Counted from the stretch's first letter, positions 1 through 6,073 are shown. The stretch: DNA of 22,108 nt from a virus (IMGVR_UViG_3300043496_000066:1-22108), one strand, 5' to 3'. Notes: generated by a model not told the origin, from the sequence alone. Numbers and translations are program-made.

Positions 1-127
1 CTGCTGGGACCGGCATCTCCTCTAAAAAACCGCCCCCTATTTCTAACCCATCCGCTTTATCTCTATCTTTATACTCTAACCAGCTCCAAGTATTATCTAT
101 AGCCCATTCCTCTATTAGACTATCCAT
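1..127 (-). CDS. Small ORF running off the left edge (5' part)
   Basis: An ATG at 127 opens a leftward frame of 42 codons that leaves the window still open. A weak GAAGG lies about 7 bases upstream of the ATG. The peptide starts MDSLIEEWAIDNTWSWLEYK and shows no domain I recognise. If the window ends are joined, the frame continues at 22108 and stops at 22017, giving about 72 residues and overlapping the terminase start by about 50 bases. Codon use (TTA, ATA, GAT, AAT) is unlike the CTG-rich neighbours; I count about 38% GC over 21-127. Its place just ahead of terminase suggests a packaging-related role, but it is short for a small terminase. It may also be an AT-rich packaging site that happens to be open. 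Confidence 0.45.
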   Translation of the reverse strand, partial: MDSLIEEWAIDNTWSWLEYKDRDKADGLEIGGGFLEEMPVPA

Positions 128-334
128 CAGTCTGCCTTCAGGTTTGGTTAGCCTTTGTGGGGGCAGTGGGTTGTTCTAGTGAACCCACTAGCCCACTGCC
201 CCCATCCAGGAGCCGGCTCAGTAGTCCAGGCTCAGCAGTGATACCTGGCTCTGTCACCTGCTCATGCCCAGCTGGAGCACATCACTCAGTGAAGGCAGTT
301 GCCATCACAGCAGTACGGAATCCAGACATCATCC
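128..334. other. Non-coding gap upstream of the terminase side
   Basis: I see no convincing gene here. The leftward frames hold only very short peptides, the longest about 16 codons right after the stop at 335. The main content is the compound inverted repeat at 159-203. By position, between the HNH-side genes and terminase, this is where a cos/pac site or a late terminator/promoter would be expected. Confidence 0.5.
159..203. repeat. Compound inverted repeat near the packaging end
   Basis: Perfect 12-base arms GGGGGCAGTGGG (159-170) and CCCACTGCCCCC (192-203) flank a 21-base loop. Two alternative hairpins overlap them: AGTGGGTT (165-172) with AACCCACT (182-189), and CTAGTG (176-181) with CACTAG (186-191). 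There is no T tract on either side, so it is not a textbook intrinsic terminator. It could be a terminator-like RNA structure, a protein-binding site or part of the packaging site. Confidence 0.7.
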
Positions 335-718
335 TCACTCTGGAAACGTGGGCTCTCTCACTGCAGGCTCAGGGTCAGGCACAGGCTGAGGGCTGGGCTC
401 TGGCTGTGGTTCAGGGTCAGACTTGGTGCGGGATACGACTGGCGCATTCTCTGCTTCACTGCCGTTGTACCGTCCGAAGACAGACCAACCGTAAGGCGTC
501 TCTCGCACAGAGAAGGAGAACCCTTTCTGTCCGATGTAGTTAGACCGCTTCCTGGCATCATCCTTTGTTTCCAGGTCCCACATCCTGGCCCAGCGGCCTT
601 CACCCTGACGCAGTGTCTCCAGCATCTCATCTGCTTCTTTACGCAGAGGGGAAGGCTGCCGGCCAAACCTCTCGGCCAGGGCCTTGGCAGGAGGGGGATC
701 CTCCCAGATCACAGACAT
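335..718 (-). CDS. Conserved hypothetical protein next to HNH, Pro/Glu-rich tail
   Basis: Encodes 127 residues. The ATG at 718 follows a good ribosome site (AAGGGAG, about 5 bases away). The N-terminus begins MSVIWEDPPP, a pattern I recall from hypothetical proteins encoded beside HNH and terminase genes in actinophages. The middle (about 45-90) carries a basic stretch followed by GFSFSVRETPYGWSVFGRYNG, which looks like a small beta-rich fold. The last 30 residues are repeats of acidic, proline-rich PEP units, probably disordered. It is the last complete gene of the leftward early operon before the packaging end. A small-terminase role is possible by position, but there is no visible helix-turn-helix, so function is left open. 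Confidence 0.75.
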   Translation of the reverse strand: MSVIWEDPPPAKALAERFGRQPSPLRKEADEMLETLRQGEGRWARMWDLETKDDARKRSNYIGQKGFSFSVRETPYGWSVFGRYNGSEAENAPVVSRTKSDPEPQPEPSPQPVPDPEPAVREPTFPE

Positions 719-728
719 AGTTACTCCC

Positions 729-968
729 TTACCATTGGATCGTTAACACAGGCGTGTCGTTGTACCTGTGATGCTTCCTGTTATTGCAAGGGCCACAGGC
801 GGCAGCCAGGTTCTCTGGTGCGTCTGTCCCCACAGGTGGAGGGATAAGGTGGTCCACCTGGTTAGCTCTGTTACCGCACATCCAGCAGATGTAGTTGTCA
901 CGTTCCAGGATCAGGGCCCTGAGAGTCTTCCAGCGTTTGTTCCCCAGTTCTGGTCTGTGACTGCCCAT
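729..968 (-). CDS. HNH endonuclease
   Basis: Encodes 79 residues with the complete small HNH fold: CWMC knuckle (about 29-32), the VDHLIPP segment with the catalytic His (about 39-43), the ENL Asn and a second knuckle CGPCNNRKHH (about 59-68). In HK97-type phages such a nuclease works with terminase to cut DNA at packaging, and it lies next to cos. Here it sits at the end of the leftward operon, and would lie just upstream of terminase if the window is circular. The ATG at 968 is preceded by AGGA at about 5 bases. Its first 71 bases overlap a separate small frame (898-1056). Confidence 0.9.
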   Translation of the reverse strand: MGSHRPELGNKRWKTLRALILERDNYICWMCGNRANQVDHLIPPPVGTDAPENLAAACGPCNNRKHHRYNDTPVLTIQW

Positions 969-1056
969 CTGTTTCCTGCTTCTGTTTCAGGAGGGAACGA
1001 ACATACGCAATGTTGTCGAGGTTTCTCTGTCTCTGTGCCCTGGTAATCCGCGGCAT
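898..1056 (-). CDS. Small basic protein overlapping the HNH gene
   Basis: Encodes 52 residues. The ATG at 1056 shares a base with the stop of the upstream gene (TGATG), the coupling pattern used throughout this genome. The N-terminal half (MPRITRAQRQRNLDNIAYVR) is basic and helical; the C-terminal half, which overlaps the HNH start, is polar and low in complexity. No known family recognised. The 71-base overlap with HNH is longer than elsewhere here, so either this gene or the chosen HNH start could be wrong. The CxxC core of the HNH fold begins close to 898, so a later HNH start would cut its first helix. Confidence 0.5.
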   Translation of the reverse strand: MPRITRAQRQRNLDNIAYVRSLLKQKQETDGQSQTRTGEQTLEDSQGPDPGT

Positions 1057-1658
1057 CAGTAATCCTCTGGCAGATAGCGATCCCAGCTCTTGTCTTCTTC
1101 GCGCTCTGGCTGTGGCATGAGCGCGTGCTGAACGAACGCGATGTAAGCGAACTGCCCTTCTTTAGTCCTTCCCACAGAGTCAACTGCCAACTGAAGCGCG
1201 CGCGCAGTAAGAGGTATGGGTTCCGAACTGCGCTGGGGGTTGACAGGTGTGATAGTTGGCGTGTCCTCCAAATGGCCATCCACATAGCTGGTGACTTCTC
1301 GGGAGAAGCCCCCCAGCGGGGCATGAGCTCGGGTGTGCCACTCAAACTTCTGTGAGATGGCCTGATACGCATCAGAGCCCTTTGGCAGGTGGAGCAGACA
1401 CAGGTCTGTCCCATCCACGTCTGACAGCCACTGGTCCTCGTGGAACTGGTAGAGCCAGTCCCTGACAGTGTTCACCCTGTGGTCCATCACCTGGGCCATG
1501 AGCAGAGCGTCCGGCATCACAAGAGACCAGTGGTCAGCCATGGCTGTCATCACCATCAGCAGCCGGCGCTGGTGCTTACTGGCTGGCCCTCCCATGGCCA
1601 GGGCAGCCACAAAGTCATACCGGTACAGGTGAGGATAGACAGTTGTCTCGTATGTCAT
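1056..1658 (-). CDS. Winged-helix-type protein, possible replication or regulatory protein
   Basis: Encodes 200 residues. Residues about 26-80 (KHQRRLLMVMTAMADHWS, then an alanine/leucine-rich helix, VNTVRDWLYQF and WLSDVDG) fit a helix-turn-helix/winged-helix domain like those at the N-terminus of phage replication initiators. The rest is polar with no motif I know. It sits in the early operon downstream of the recombination genes, where many temperate phages carry a replication protein. No helicase, primase or polymerase is visible, so the phage probably relies on host replication. It starts by ATGA overlap with the gene above and ends by TGATG overlap with the gene below. The DNA-binding call is moderate; the replication role is inference from position. 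Confidence 0.7.
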   Translation of the reverse strand: MTYETTVYPHLYRYDFVAALAMGGPASKHQRRLLMVMTAMADHWSLVMPDALLMAQVMDHRVNTVRDWLYQFHEDQWLSDVDGTDLCLLHLPKGSDAYQAISQKFEWHTRAHAPLGGFSREVTSYVDGHLEDTPTITPVNPQRSSEPIPLTARALQLAVDSVGRTKEGQFAYIAFVQHALMPQPEREEDKSWDRYLPEDY

Positions 1659-1831
1659 GCCTCCAGCCTCCCCAGTCTCACCAGACGCAGAGCGTCATAG
1701 CTGATGAGAGCTCCCAGCTGCTCATCTGTGAAGACATCCAGGACAGCACTGGATACGACAGGCTCAAGCCCTGCCTTACCTAGCAGACGACAGAGCCTGT
1801 CGTACTCAGCTACCAGCTGATCCCTGGTCAT
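1655..1831 (-). CDS. Small helical hypothetical protein
   Basis: Encodes 58 residues starting MTRDQLVAEYDRLCRLLG. I chose the ATG at 1831 because it overlaps the stop of the Cys-rich gene above (ATGA), although the frame is open further up to a start at 1861. The sequence is all helical and leucine-rich, with FTDEQLGALI in the C-terminal half. It resembles small helical proteins of phage early operons, but no function can be given. Its stop overlaps the next ATG by ATGA. Confidence 0.7.
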   Translation of the reverse strand: MTRDQLVAEYDRLCRLLGKAGLEPVVSSAVLDVFTDEQLGALISYDALRLVRLGRLEA

Positions 1832-1974
1832 GTCTCTGACCGCCATGGCTTGATCGACCACCAGAGCCTGGCGGTGTCATGGCAGACGCAAGGGCACTCC
1901 TGCACTGAAGGCGGCAGACCATAACCTGACGCGCAACCACAGGGCTCACACATGATACGGCGGATATCAGTCAT
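1828..1974 (-). CDS. Cys-rich mini-protein (zinc-ribbon-like)
   Basis: Encodes 48 residues. The ATG at 1974 overlaps the stop of the PAPS-reductase-like gene (ATGA), and its own stop at 1828 overlaps the next ATG in the same way. Two clusters are seen, MCEPCGC (residues 8-14) and ECPCVCH (26-32), so seven Cys/His ligands fit one zinc ribbon or an iron-sulfur site. The C-terminus is Trp/Arg-rich. Small Cys-rich proteins are common in actinophage early operons; their targets are unknown. Coupling on both sides makes the gene credible although it is short. Confidence 0.7.
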   Translation of the reverse strand: MTDIRRIMCEPCGCASGYGLPPSVQECPCVCHDTARLWWSIKPWRSET

Positions 1975-2810
1975 GTCATGTCCATTAGCGATAGCTGACG
2001 GAATTCACAGGACTGACAGAGCTGGCCAGCCGGTTTGGGTTCCTTGCCTCTGGCCATACCCCATTCACACCAGCGCAAACCCTTGTTGCGGCATTCCTGT
2101 TCCAGTGCTGTGAGCCTGTTATCAAAGTCTGGGTAGAAGAACCTGATCAGCTCTCGCTCCTCTCGGGCAGGCCCTTGAGAGGCCATAGCTCCACAGAGAC
2201 ATTCCCCAGACATGTGCAGGTGGACAGCAACCTCATTCACTGGGAGAGACATGGCAGAGCGGTATTCAGCCATGTTGGCATGACTCCAGAACAGGAGAGG
2301 GTTAACCCAGACCTGGCCACCAGTACGGTTCACAGGATCCTTGTATCCCATCCGCCTGACAGATTCTGCTTGTCTGACGCCAGTGAGAAGCATGAAGCGT
2401 TCACCCCGGAATGTTCTGTGGTGACGCAGCAGCGCCATCACACAGCGTTCCTTGAGACGCTGGTATGTCAGGTAGTGGGCTCCAGGCCCTGGCATTCCAC
2501 CCCAGTTGTTGAGCACCAGATGCTCATAGCTGTCAGGAGGAGTCATCTCTGTGAAGGGGACTCTGTAGCCGGCAGCAGTGCGTCTGGCGAAATCTGTGGT
2601 CTCAGGAATACCGATTCCAGTATTGATATGGACGATTTCGTCGTACTGGCCAGCCAGAGCATCCAGTAGCACCAGAGAGTCATTCCCTCCACTGAACAGC
2701 AGGAAGGTTCTGGAGGGCTGATACTTGGCTTTAGCCGCAGACATGATCTCCCTGGTCTGAGCCAGAGCATCCTCTAGGGACACTTCAAAGAGACGTAGCT
2801 GGTCAGCCAT
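1971..2810 (-). CDS. PAPS-reductase-like PP-loop protein (phosphoadenosine phosphosulfate reductase family)
   Basis: Encodes 279 residues from the ATG at 2810; the frame runs open further upstream, but that part overlaps two coupled genes and is not coding-like. The PP-loop FLLFSGGNDSLVLLDAL (about 35-51) binds ATP or adenylated substrate; the usual SGGxDS has Asn at x. HINTGIGIPET is the next conserved block. A C-terminal cysteine set, SGECLCGAMAS plus LCQSCEF near the end, could hold zinc or an iron-sulfur cluster. The PP-loop superfamily includes PAPS reductases, QueC and the phosphorothioation protein DndC. Phage members are widespread, but their substrate is mostly unproven. Here it follows a nuclease and a membrane peptide in one coupled block. 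Family call firm, reaction unknown. Confidence 0.88.
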   Translation of the reverse strand: MADQLRLFEVSLEDALAQTREIMSAAKAKYQPSRTFLLFSGGNDSLVLLDALAGQYDEIVHINTGIGIPETTDFARRTAAGYRVPFTEMTPPDSYEHLVLNNWGGMPGPGAHYLTYQRLKERCVMALLRHHRTFRGERFMLLTGVRQAESVRRMGYKDPVNRTGGQVWVNPLLFWSHANMAEYRSAMSLPVNEVAVHLHMSGECLCGAMASQGPAREERELIRFFYPDFDNRLTALEQECRNKGLRWCEWGMARGKEPKPAGQLCQSCEFRQLSLMDMT

Positions 2811-2890
2811 CAGAATCGCCTGATGACGATAGCCAGCAGGATGGCAACCAGCAGGATGACAGTCACCCATTGGTAGACTTCTACAGTCAT
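2810..2890 (-). CDS. 26-residue single-span membrane peptide
   Basis: The ATG at 2890 overlaps the stop of the nuclease gene (ATGA), and the TGA shares one base with the start of the PAPS-reductase-like gene (TGATG). The gene fills the space between them exactly. The product is a short polar head, about 17 strongly hydrophobic residues (VTVILLVAILLAIVI) and a basic RRF tail, so it is a one-span membrane protein with a positively charged C-terminus. No family is recognisable. It may act as a tiny membrane effector, or mainly carry translation through to the next gene. Confidence 0.68.
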   Translation of the reverse strand: MTVEVYQWVTVILLVAILLAIVIRRF

Positions 2891-3231
2891 AATTCACCTT
2901 CTTTCGGCAGCAGAGGCACCAGGTGCCTGAGATACAGGAAGCAGGGCCAGTAGGCGACAGAATCCAGTCCCAGGCCCACAGGTTTGGCAACCACCACAGG
3001 GATCTGCCGGCCAATAGCGGCAGTGTCTGCCTGACGCAGAGAGGCCGGGATGTCCAGGTTCCGTCTGGCCTTCACCTCGAAAGCCACGCCTGGTGTACCG
3101 ACAATGTCGGCCTCCTGGTGGCTGCCGTTGCGTCCGAGGGCTGCCCTGTGGGTGGTGGCCAGTGCGTAGCCATTGTCTCTCAGGTATCTGGCTACAGCCT
3201 GCTCTGCGTGCTTCCACGCTTCGTTGGTCAT
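2887..3231 (-). CDS. Holliday-junction-resolvase-like PD-(D/E)XK nuclease
   Basis: Encodes 114 residues from [11 protein letters not shown]. The ATG at 3231 overlaps the RecT stop (ATGA), which is why I do not use a longer frame to 3267. Motifs: Glu in the first helix ([14 protein letters not shown]), the HQEADIVG Asp on the first strand, and the FEVKAR ExK signature (about 54-59). This is the fold of archaeal-type Hjc resolvases and related phage nucleases. Next to RecT and an exonuclease it probably resolves recombination or replication branches, or debranches DNA before packaging. Fold call good; exact substrate inferred. Confidence 0.75.
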   Translation of the reverse strand: MTNEAWKHAEQAVARYLRDNGYALATTHRAALGRNGSHQEADIVGTPGVAFEVKARRNLDIPASLRQADTAAIGRQIPVVVAKPVGLGLDSVAYWPCFLYLRHLVPLLPKEGEL

Positions 3232-4124
3232 GACGCTTCCGTCGCTTCCCGGCACAGCTGCAGCCACTGGTTGGCCACGTCAGGACCGAATTTGCCGTCG
3301 CCGGCTTCATCGGGGAGCGGGAGGTTCTGGGCGTCCGCCTGTTCGAGAAGCCAACTGCGCTGCGAGGGCTGGAGCTTCCCGATTGCTTGACTGACCCTGC
3401 TCCTCATGCCTGCCTGAGTCTCATGAGAGGGCCCTAATTCGCCCCCTGCCGCCTTCAAAGGGGGTGGCAGGTCCACTCCATCAGGAGGGCCACTTGAAAC
3501 ACTCTGGCGGCTTTCTGTGACGGTATCAATTCTGTACTTCAAGTCTGAAGAGTTACTGGCCTGTCCCATTTCATCGGATGTGTAGAGGCCAGACAGCTTC
3601 TGAGGGAAGGCTTTACGCAGAGCCAGAGCCTCTGCACATTTAGCCAGCATCTCTGGTCCCATCTGAGCCCACATCTTGGTGGGCCTGCCTTCCTTTGTGG
3701 TCTGACAGTAGGAGTCATACAGGGCCACACCAGTGAACCTGGCTACGGCAGACTGTTCGGTAGCCCAGGTGCGTCCTCGCAGAACAGTGACCTTGGCGGC
3801 ACGTGGTTCATCAGGTCCCAGCCAGACATCAGCCCATTTACCATCAGGGCCACACCACAGAGGACCCTCCTGGCCCATCATCTCCTGGGTGTCAGCAGCC
3901 AGAGTCCTGAGCCCGTCAATGGACACCTGGGTCTGCATCACCTCAGTACGTAGCTGGGAGTCCCAGCGCTTGATCGCATAGATCTGACGTGCAAAGGGAT
4001 CGAGTCCTGTTCGTTCACACTGCTTCACGAACAGTTCCAGCTCTAGGTCGGTCGCTCCCTTGGCCACAGTGCGCTTGACCAGGTCCATCTGGGCTCTGAT
4101 GTCGGAAGGGCTGGTGAGGCTCAT
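3228..4124 (-). CDS. bet: RecT/Bet-type single-strand annealing protein
   Basis: Encodes 298 residues. The N-terminal two thirds matches the phage Bet/RecT family: [20 protein letters not shown], then [22 protein letters not shown] and [13 protein letters not shown]. These proteins anneal single strands made by the partner exonuclease. After residue about 190 there is a Ser/Pro-rich linker and a C-terminal helical part (about 235-298) that may contact partners. It overlaps the exonuclease stop by ATGA, so the two are translationally coupled, as in lambda Exo-Beta-like modules. The usual order and pairing make the call strong. Confidence 0.93.
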   Translation of the reverse strand: MSLTSPSDIRAQMDLVKRTVAKGATDLELELFVKQCERTGLDPFARQIYAIKRWDSQLRTEVMQTQVSIDGLRTLAADTQEMMGQEGPLWCGPDGKWADVWLGPDEPRAAKVTVLRGRTWATEQSAVARFTGVALYDSYCQTTKEGRPTKMWAQMGPEMLAKCAEALALRKAFPQKLSGLYTSDEMGQASNSSDLKYRIDTVTESRQSVSSGPPDGVDLPPPLKAAGGELGPSHETQAGMRSRVSQAIGKLQPSQRSWLLEQADAQNLPLPDEAGDGKFGPDVANQWLQLCREATEAS

Positions 4125-4945
4125 GCCGGGCTCCCGACAATGATGGGAGCCTGCTGGCCAGGAGACTTCTCAGCCTGCTTCCGCCAGAGGAACGCCTTCA
4201 CCAGAGCCAGGAAAATCTCATGTTCGGCAGGGCCAGCCTGGATTCCGTCCACCTGGAATTCCCCATCTCCGTAGAGATGGACGATGGCGCAGCCGGCTAC
4301 CGGTGGAAGCTCCTGGGTGCCCGTCTCGGTCAGGCCCTCATAGGTGACGGATTCTGTGCAGTACCTGTAGGCAGCCAGCTGGAGCCGCCACTGGTCCCAG
4401 TACTTGCCGGCGCCCAGTTTGGTGTTGCCGGTGGTCTTCAGGTCCAGGAGGAAGGGCTGGCCATCGATGGTGGCCCTCCAGTCGGTGGTACCGACGTACG
4501 TGAGCTCAGGACTGCGGTACCGCACACACTGCTCCCAGGACAGGGTGTCAGGCTTCAGACGCTCCCAGACCCTGGCCAGGCCATCAGCCATGGGCAGCAG
4601 GTCACGGTAGATGTCTGTCTCAGCCTTCTGACGCCAGAGCCGGGAGCCCTGACGCAGTTCCTGGATGACATCAGCCACCCTGACTGTGTGGCCCTGACAC
4701 CACTCAGCGTTTATCTGGTGGATGGCAGTCCCCAGCATGGCCCTGTGATCCCACACACCTCTGTGGTGACGGTATAGGGTGTCGACAGCATCATCTGGTC
4801 TCAGGGCCTGCCACTGGTCCAGATGGTGGACGGCATACTTGGCAGTCTCCCTGGCAGCTCCCCAGGACAGGCCTGGAGCAGACAGCAGAGAGAGGACCTG
4901 GGTAACAGAGGGCAGCCCACTGTTCGCATATGGCCTGTGCGCCAT
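4121..4945 (-). CDS. PD-(D/E)XK exonuclease, partner of RecT
   Basis: Encodes 274 residues. The order of motifs fits the RecB/lambda-Exo/Cas4-like nucleases: GTAIH (72-76), TTDW with Asp155, LLDLKTT with Asp168-x-Lys170, and QLAAYR (189-194). It would chew one strand of DNA ends to give the single strands that the neighbouring annealing protein uses. The ATG at 4945 has a strong AAGGGAG site about 5 bases upstream. It is the first gene of the leftward early operon and follows a leader of roughly 150 bases. Confidence 0.9.
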   Translation of the reverse strand: MAHRPYANSGLPSVTQVLSLLSAPGLSWGAARETAKYAVHHLDQWQALRPDDAVDTLYRHHRGVWDHRAMLGTAIHQINAEWCQGHTVRVADVIQELRQGSRLWRQKAETDIYRDLLPMADGLARVWERLKPDTLSWEQCVRYRSPELTYVGTTDWRATIDGQPFLLDLKTTGNTKLGAGKYWDQWRLQLAAYRYCTESVTYEGLTETGTQELPPVAGCAIVHLYGDGEFQVDGIQAGPAEHEIFLALVKAFLWRKQAEKSPGQQAPIIVGSPA

Positions 4946-4973
4946 ATCACTCCCTTAGGGATAAGGGTGACCA

Positions 4974-5050
4974 GCACAGAGCCCAGGAATAGCAGCAGCA
5001 GTCACTGTCGCTAGCCCTGGTGTGGCGCCGAAAGGCACTGGGCTCTGTGC
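4974..5050 (-). repeat. Long-range inverted repeat in the leftward leader
   Basis: GCACAGAGCCCAG (4974-4986) and CTGGGCTCTGTGC (5038-5050) are perfect 13-base inverted copies around a 51-base loop. Both fall inside the probable untranslated leader of the exonuclease operon, so the RNA could fold into a large stem that may control elongation or translation. A smaller competing hairpin, CTGTG (5045-5049) with CACAG (5056-5060), uses part of the right arm. Confidence 0.65.
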
Positions 5051-5072
5051 AGTCACACAGGGCCAGTCCCCC

Positions 5073-5089
5073 ATCCTGGTCACCAGGAT
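5073..5089. promoter_or_regulatory. 17-bp palindrome, candidate operator
   Basis: ATCCTGG-TCA-CCAGGAT is a perfect 7-base inverted repeat with a 3-base centre. It lies about 20 bases past the -10 of the leftward promoter candidate, at roughly +13 to +29, where a repressor could block early transcription. No second perfect copy was spotted. It could also act as a short hairpin in the leader RNA. Confidence 0.5.
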
Positions 5090-5108
5090 TTGACTTTCTG
5101 TCCATCTA

Positions 5109-5137
5109 TCAATACTGCAGACAGAATCCCAGGTCAA
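5109..5137 (-). promoter_or_regulatory. Candidate leftward early promoter
   Basis: On the minus strand TTGACC (5137-5132) is followed after 17 bases by TATTGA (5114-5109). The -35 is good and the -10 is weak (first three bases match). It is correctly placed to drive the exonuclease-RecT operon through a leader of about 155 bases. Confidence 0.42.
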
Positions 5138-5365
5138 CCGTGGTGCGTGCTCACTGATGGATGCTCAGGGTGAACTTTCTGGATCAGGCAGTGGTCAGAA
5201 TCCACTGAGATAGGACAGGGCTAGGCGCTGTTACACACTCTGTGTGACCAAATGTGGCCCATTGTCAAGAAATTGACGGAATCCACACACAGGATTTCCT
5301 GCTCTGATACGTTCCAGGGAGTAGCAGCGGACTACAGGAGTCTTCAGGAAGGAGACAGGAGTTAG

Positions 5366-5476
5366 ATGAGAGACAGGGAGGTGGCCCTGGTGTTCTTCGC
5401 CCTCACAGTTCTTCTACTCCTCTCTGGCTTGACACTGTTCAGAGTGGACCAACTGGTGGAGATGTGCCCCAGATGA
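5366..5476 (+). CDS. 36-residue single-span membrane protein
   Basis: The ATG at 5366 follows a purine-rich ribosome site (GGAAGGAGACAGGAG). The product has a charged head (MRDRE), about 20 hydrophobic residues (VALVFFALTVLLLLSGLTLF) and a short tail ending in Cys-Pro-Arg, so it is a one-span membrane peptide. Its TGA overlaps the ATG of the next gene (ATGA). It is the first gene of the rightward lysogeny-type operon, so it may be made in the lysogen. Roles such as superinfection exclusion are possible but unproven. Confidence 0.68.
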   Translation: MRDREVALVFFALTVLLLLSGLTLFRVDQLVEMCPR

Positions 5477-5847
5477 GCAGGTTCAGGGCTGAGGTTCTGA
5501 AGCAGCGAGACAGCCGGCTCAATGAGGGCCTGCTGTGGGTGGGAGATAAGCCGTACCCAGCCCTCCTGGAGTCAGTCCGCCTCTCAGGCCCTGTCTACCA
5601 TCAGGTACGCAGAGCCATGATCCAGAGTGAAACAAGAATCTCTCTGTCGATTATCTGGGGCTGTGCCACCTGGTCAACTAACAGAGACGCCAGGTCAGCA
5701 GAATTCTTTGTGGAGGAGCCTACCAGTGTGGAAGTGGGGATTCTCTGGGATGGCCAGCTACTGGATGACCCTCTGGGCTACCAGACCACTGACCAGGTTC
5801 TGGCCCTTATCAGGGAGACTCAGGAGGGCAGATGGCCCAGTGGGTAG
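5473..5847 (+). CDS. Hypothetical protein, 124 residues
   Basis: I start it at the ATG at 5473 (MSRFRAEVLKQR), which overlaps the stop of the membrane peptide above; a GTG at 5464 in the same frame is less likely. The product is a mixed alpha/beta protein with an N-terminal basic helix, a central hydrophobic strand (ISLSIIWGCATWS) and an acidic C-terminal part. No motif or family is recognised. Position as second gene of the lysogeny operon makes it one candidate for an unfamiliar repressor or immunity protein, but it has no clear helix-turn-helix. Confidence 0.75.
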   Translation: MSRFRAEVLKQRDSRLNEGLLWVGDKPYPALLESVRLSGPVYHQVRRAMIQSETRISLSIIWGCATWSTNRDARSAEFFVEEPTSVEVGILWDGQLLDDPLGYQTTDQVLALIRETQEGRWPSG

Positions 5848-5924
5848 GCCTGCTCATCATAGGAATCATCTTCACAGTGGCAATGTATGACCACTACTCA
5901 TACAACAGGAAGGATGAGGAGTGA
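5832..5924 (+). CDS. 30-residue single-span membrane protein
   Basis: A strong ribosome site (AGGAGGGCAG) precedes the ATG at 5832, inside the 3' end of the gene above. The product has a hydrophobic span (WVGLLIIGIIFTVAM) followed by an aromatic and charged tail (YDHYSYNRKDEE), so a C-terminal cytoplasmic or surface tail is likely. Its TGA overlaps the GTG of the next gene (GTGA). With the 36-residue peptide it makes two micro membrane proteins in one operon. Function unknown. Confidence 0.68.
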   Translation: MAQWVGLLIIGIIFTVAMYDHYSYNRKDEE

Positions 5925-6073
5925 ACCTCAGGGAACTGATGGACCAGCTGGCATCCATAATGCTGACTCAGGGAGACATGCCAGTACTGGGTGAGGAGGG
6001 AGAACCCCTTATCTCCCTGGAATTCAACGATGATGAGGAGCCCTGTGTTCTGCTTCTGTTCGGGGATGACTGA
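5921..6073 (+). CDS. Small acidic protein, 50 residues
   Basis: A GTG at 5921 overlaps the previous stop, with AAGGA upstream, and the frame stops at 6073 directly before the next ATG. The pattern (helix LRELMDQLASIM, then DMPVL, then acidic ISLEFNDDEEP and CVLLLFG) resembles a common class of small phage proteins of the 'xLIexLqxxpxdxxVxv' type, which are short helix-strand acidic proteins of unknown role. The likeness is a pattern judgement, not a database result. Confidence 0.65.
   Translation: MNLRELMDQLASIMLTQGDMPVLGEEGEPLISLEFNDDEEPCVLLLFGDD

Larger units (their letters stand above)
4946..5365. other. Regulatory region between divergent operons
   Basis: About 420 bases with no credible gene separate the leftward exonuclease operon from the rightward lysogeny operon, so the genetic switch should lie here. 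It holds a leftward promoter candidate, a 17-bp palindrome, a 13-base inverted repeat in the leftward leader, a small IR ACACA-CTC-TGTGT (5233-5245), GTCAA/TTGAC (5264-5268, 5273-5277) and three GAATCC copies (5124, 5198, 5279) spaced 74 and 81 bases. A weak rightward promoter (TTGACT at 5090) faces the leftward one. Confidence 0.65.

Noticed and set aside
157-847. Rightward open frames of 128 and 182 codons
   Set aside because: They lie opposite the coupled leftward genes and the inverted repeat, have no ribosome site and low-complexity products.
2811-3014. 68-codon N-terminal extension of the PAPS-reductase-like protein
   Set aside because: It overlaps two coupled genes and the extension is Trp/Cys-rich without family character; the ATG at 2810 is coupled.
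3232-3267. Longer start for the Hjc-like nuclease
   Set aside because: The ATG at 3231 gives the ATGA overlap with RecT and keeps the first helix intact.
4955-5137. Leftward 60-codon frame in the regulatory region
   Set aside because: Its start lies in the -35 of the promoter candidate, there is no ribosome site, and the peptide is not protein-like.
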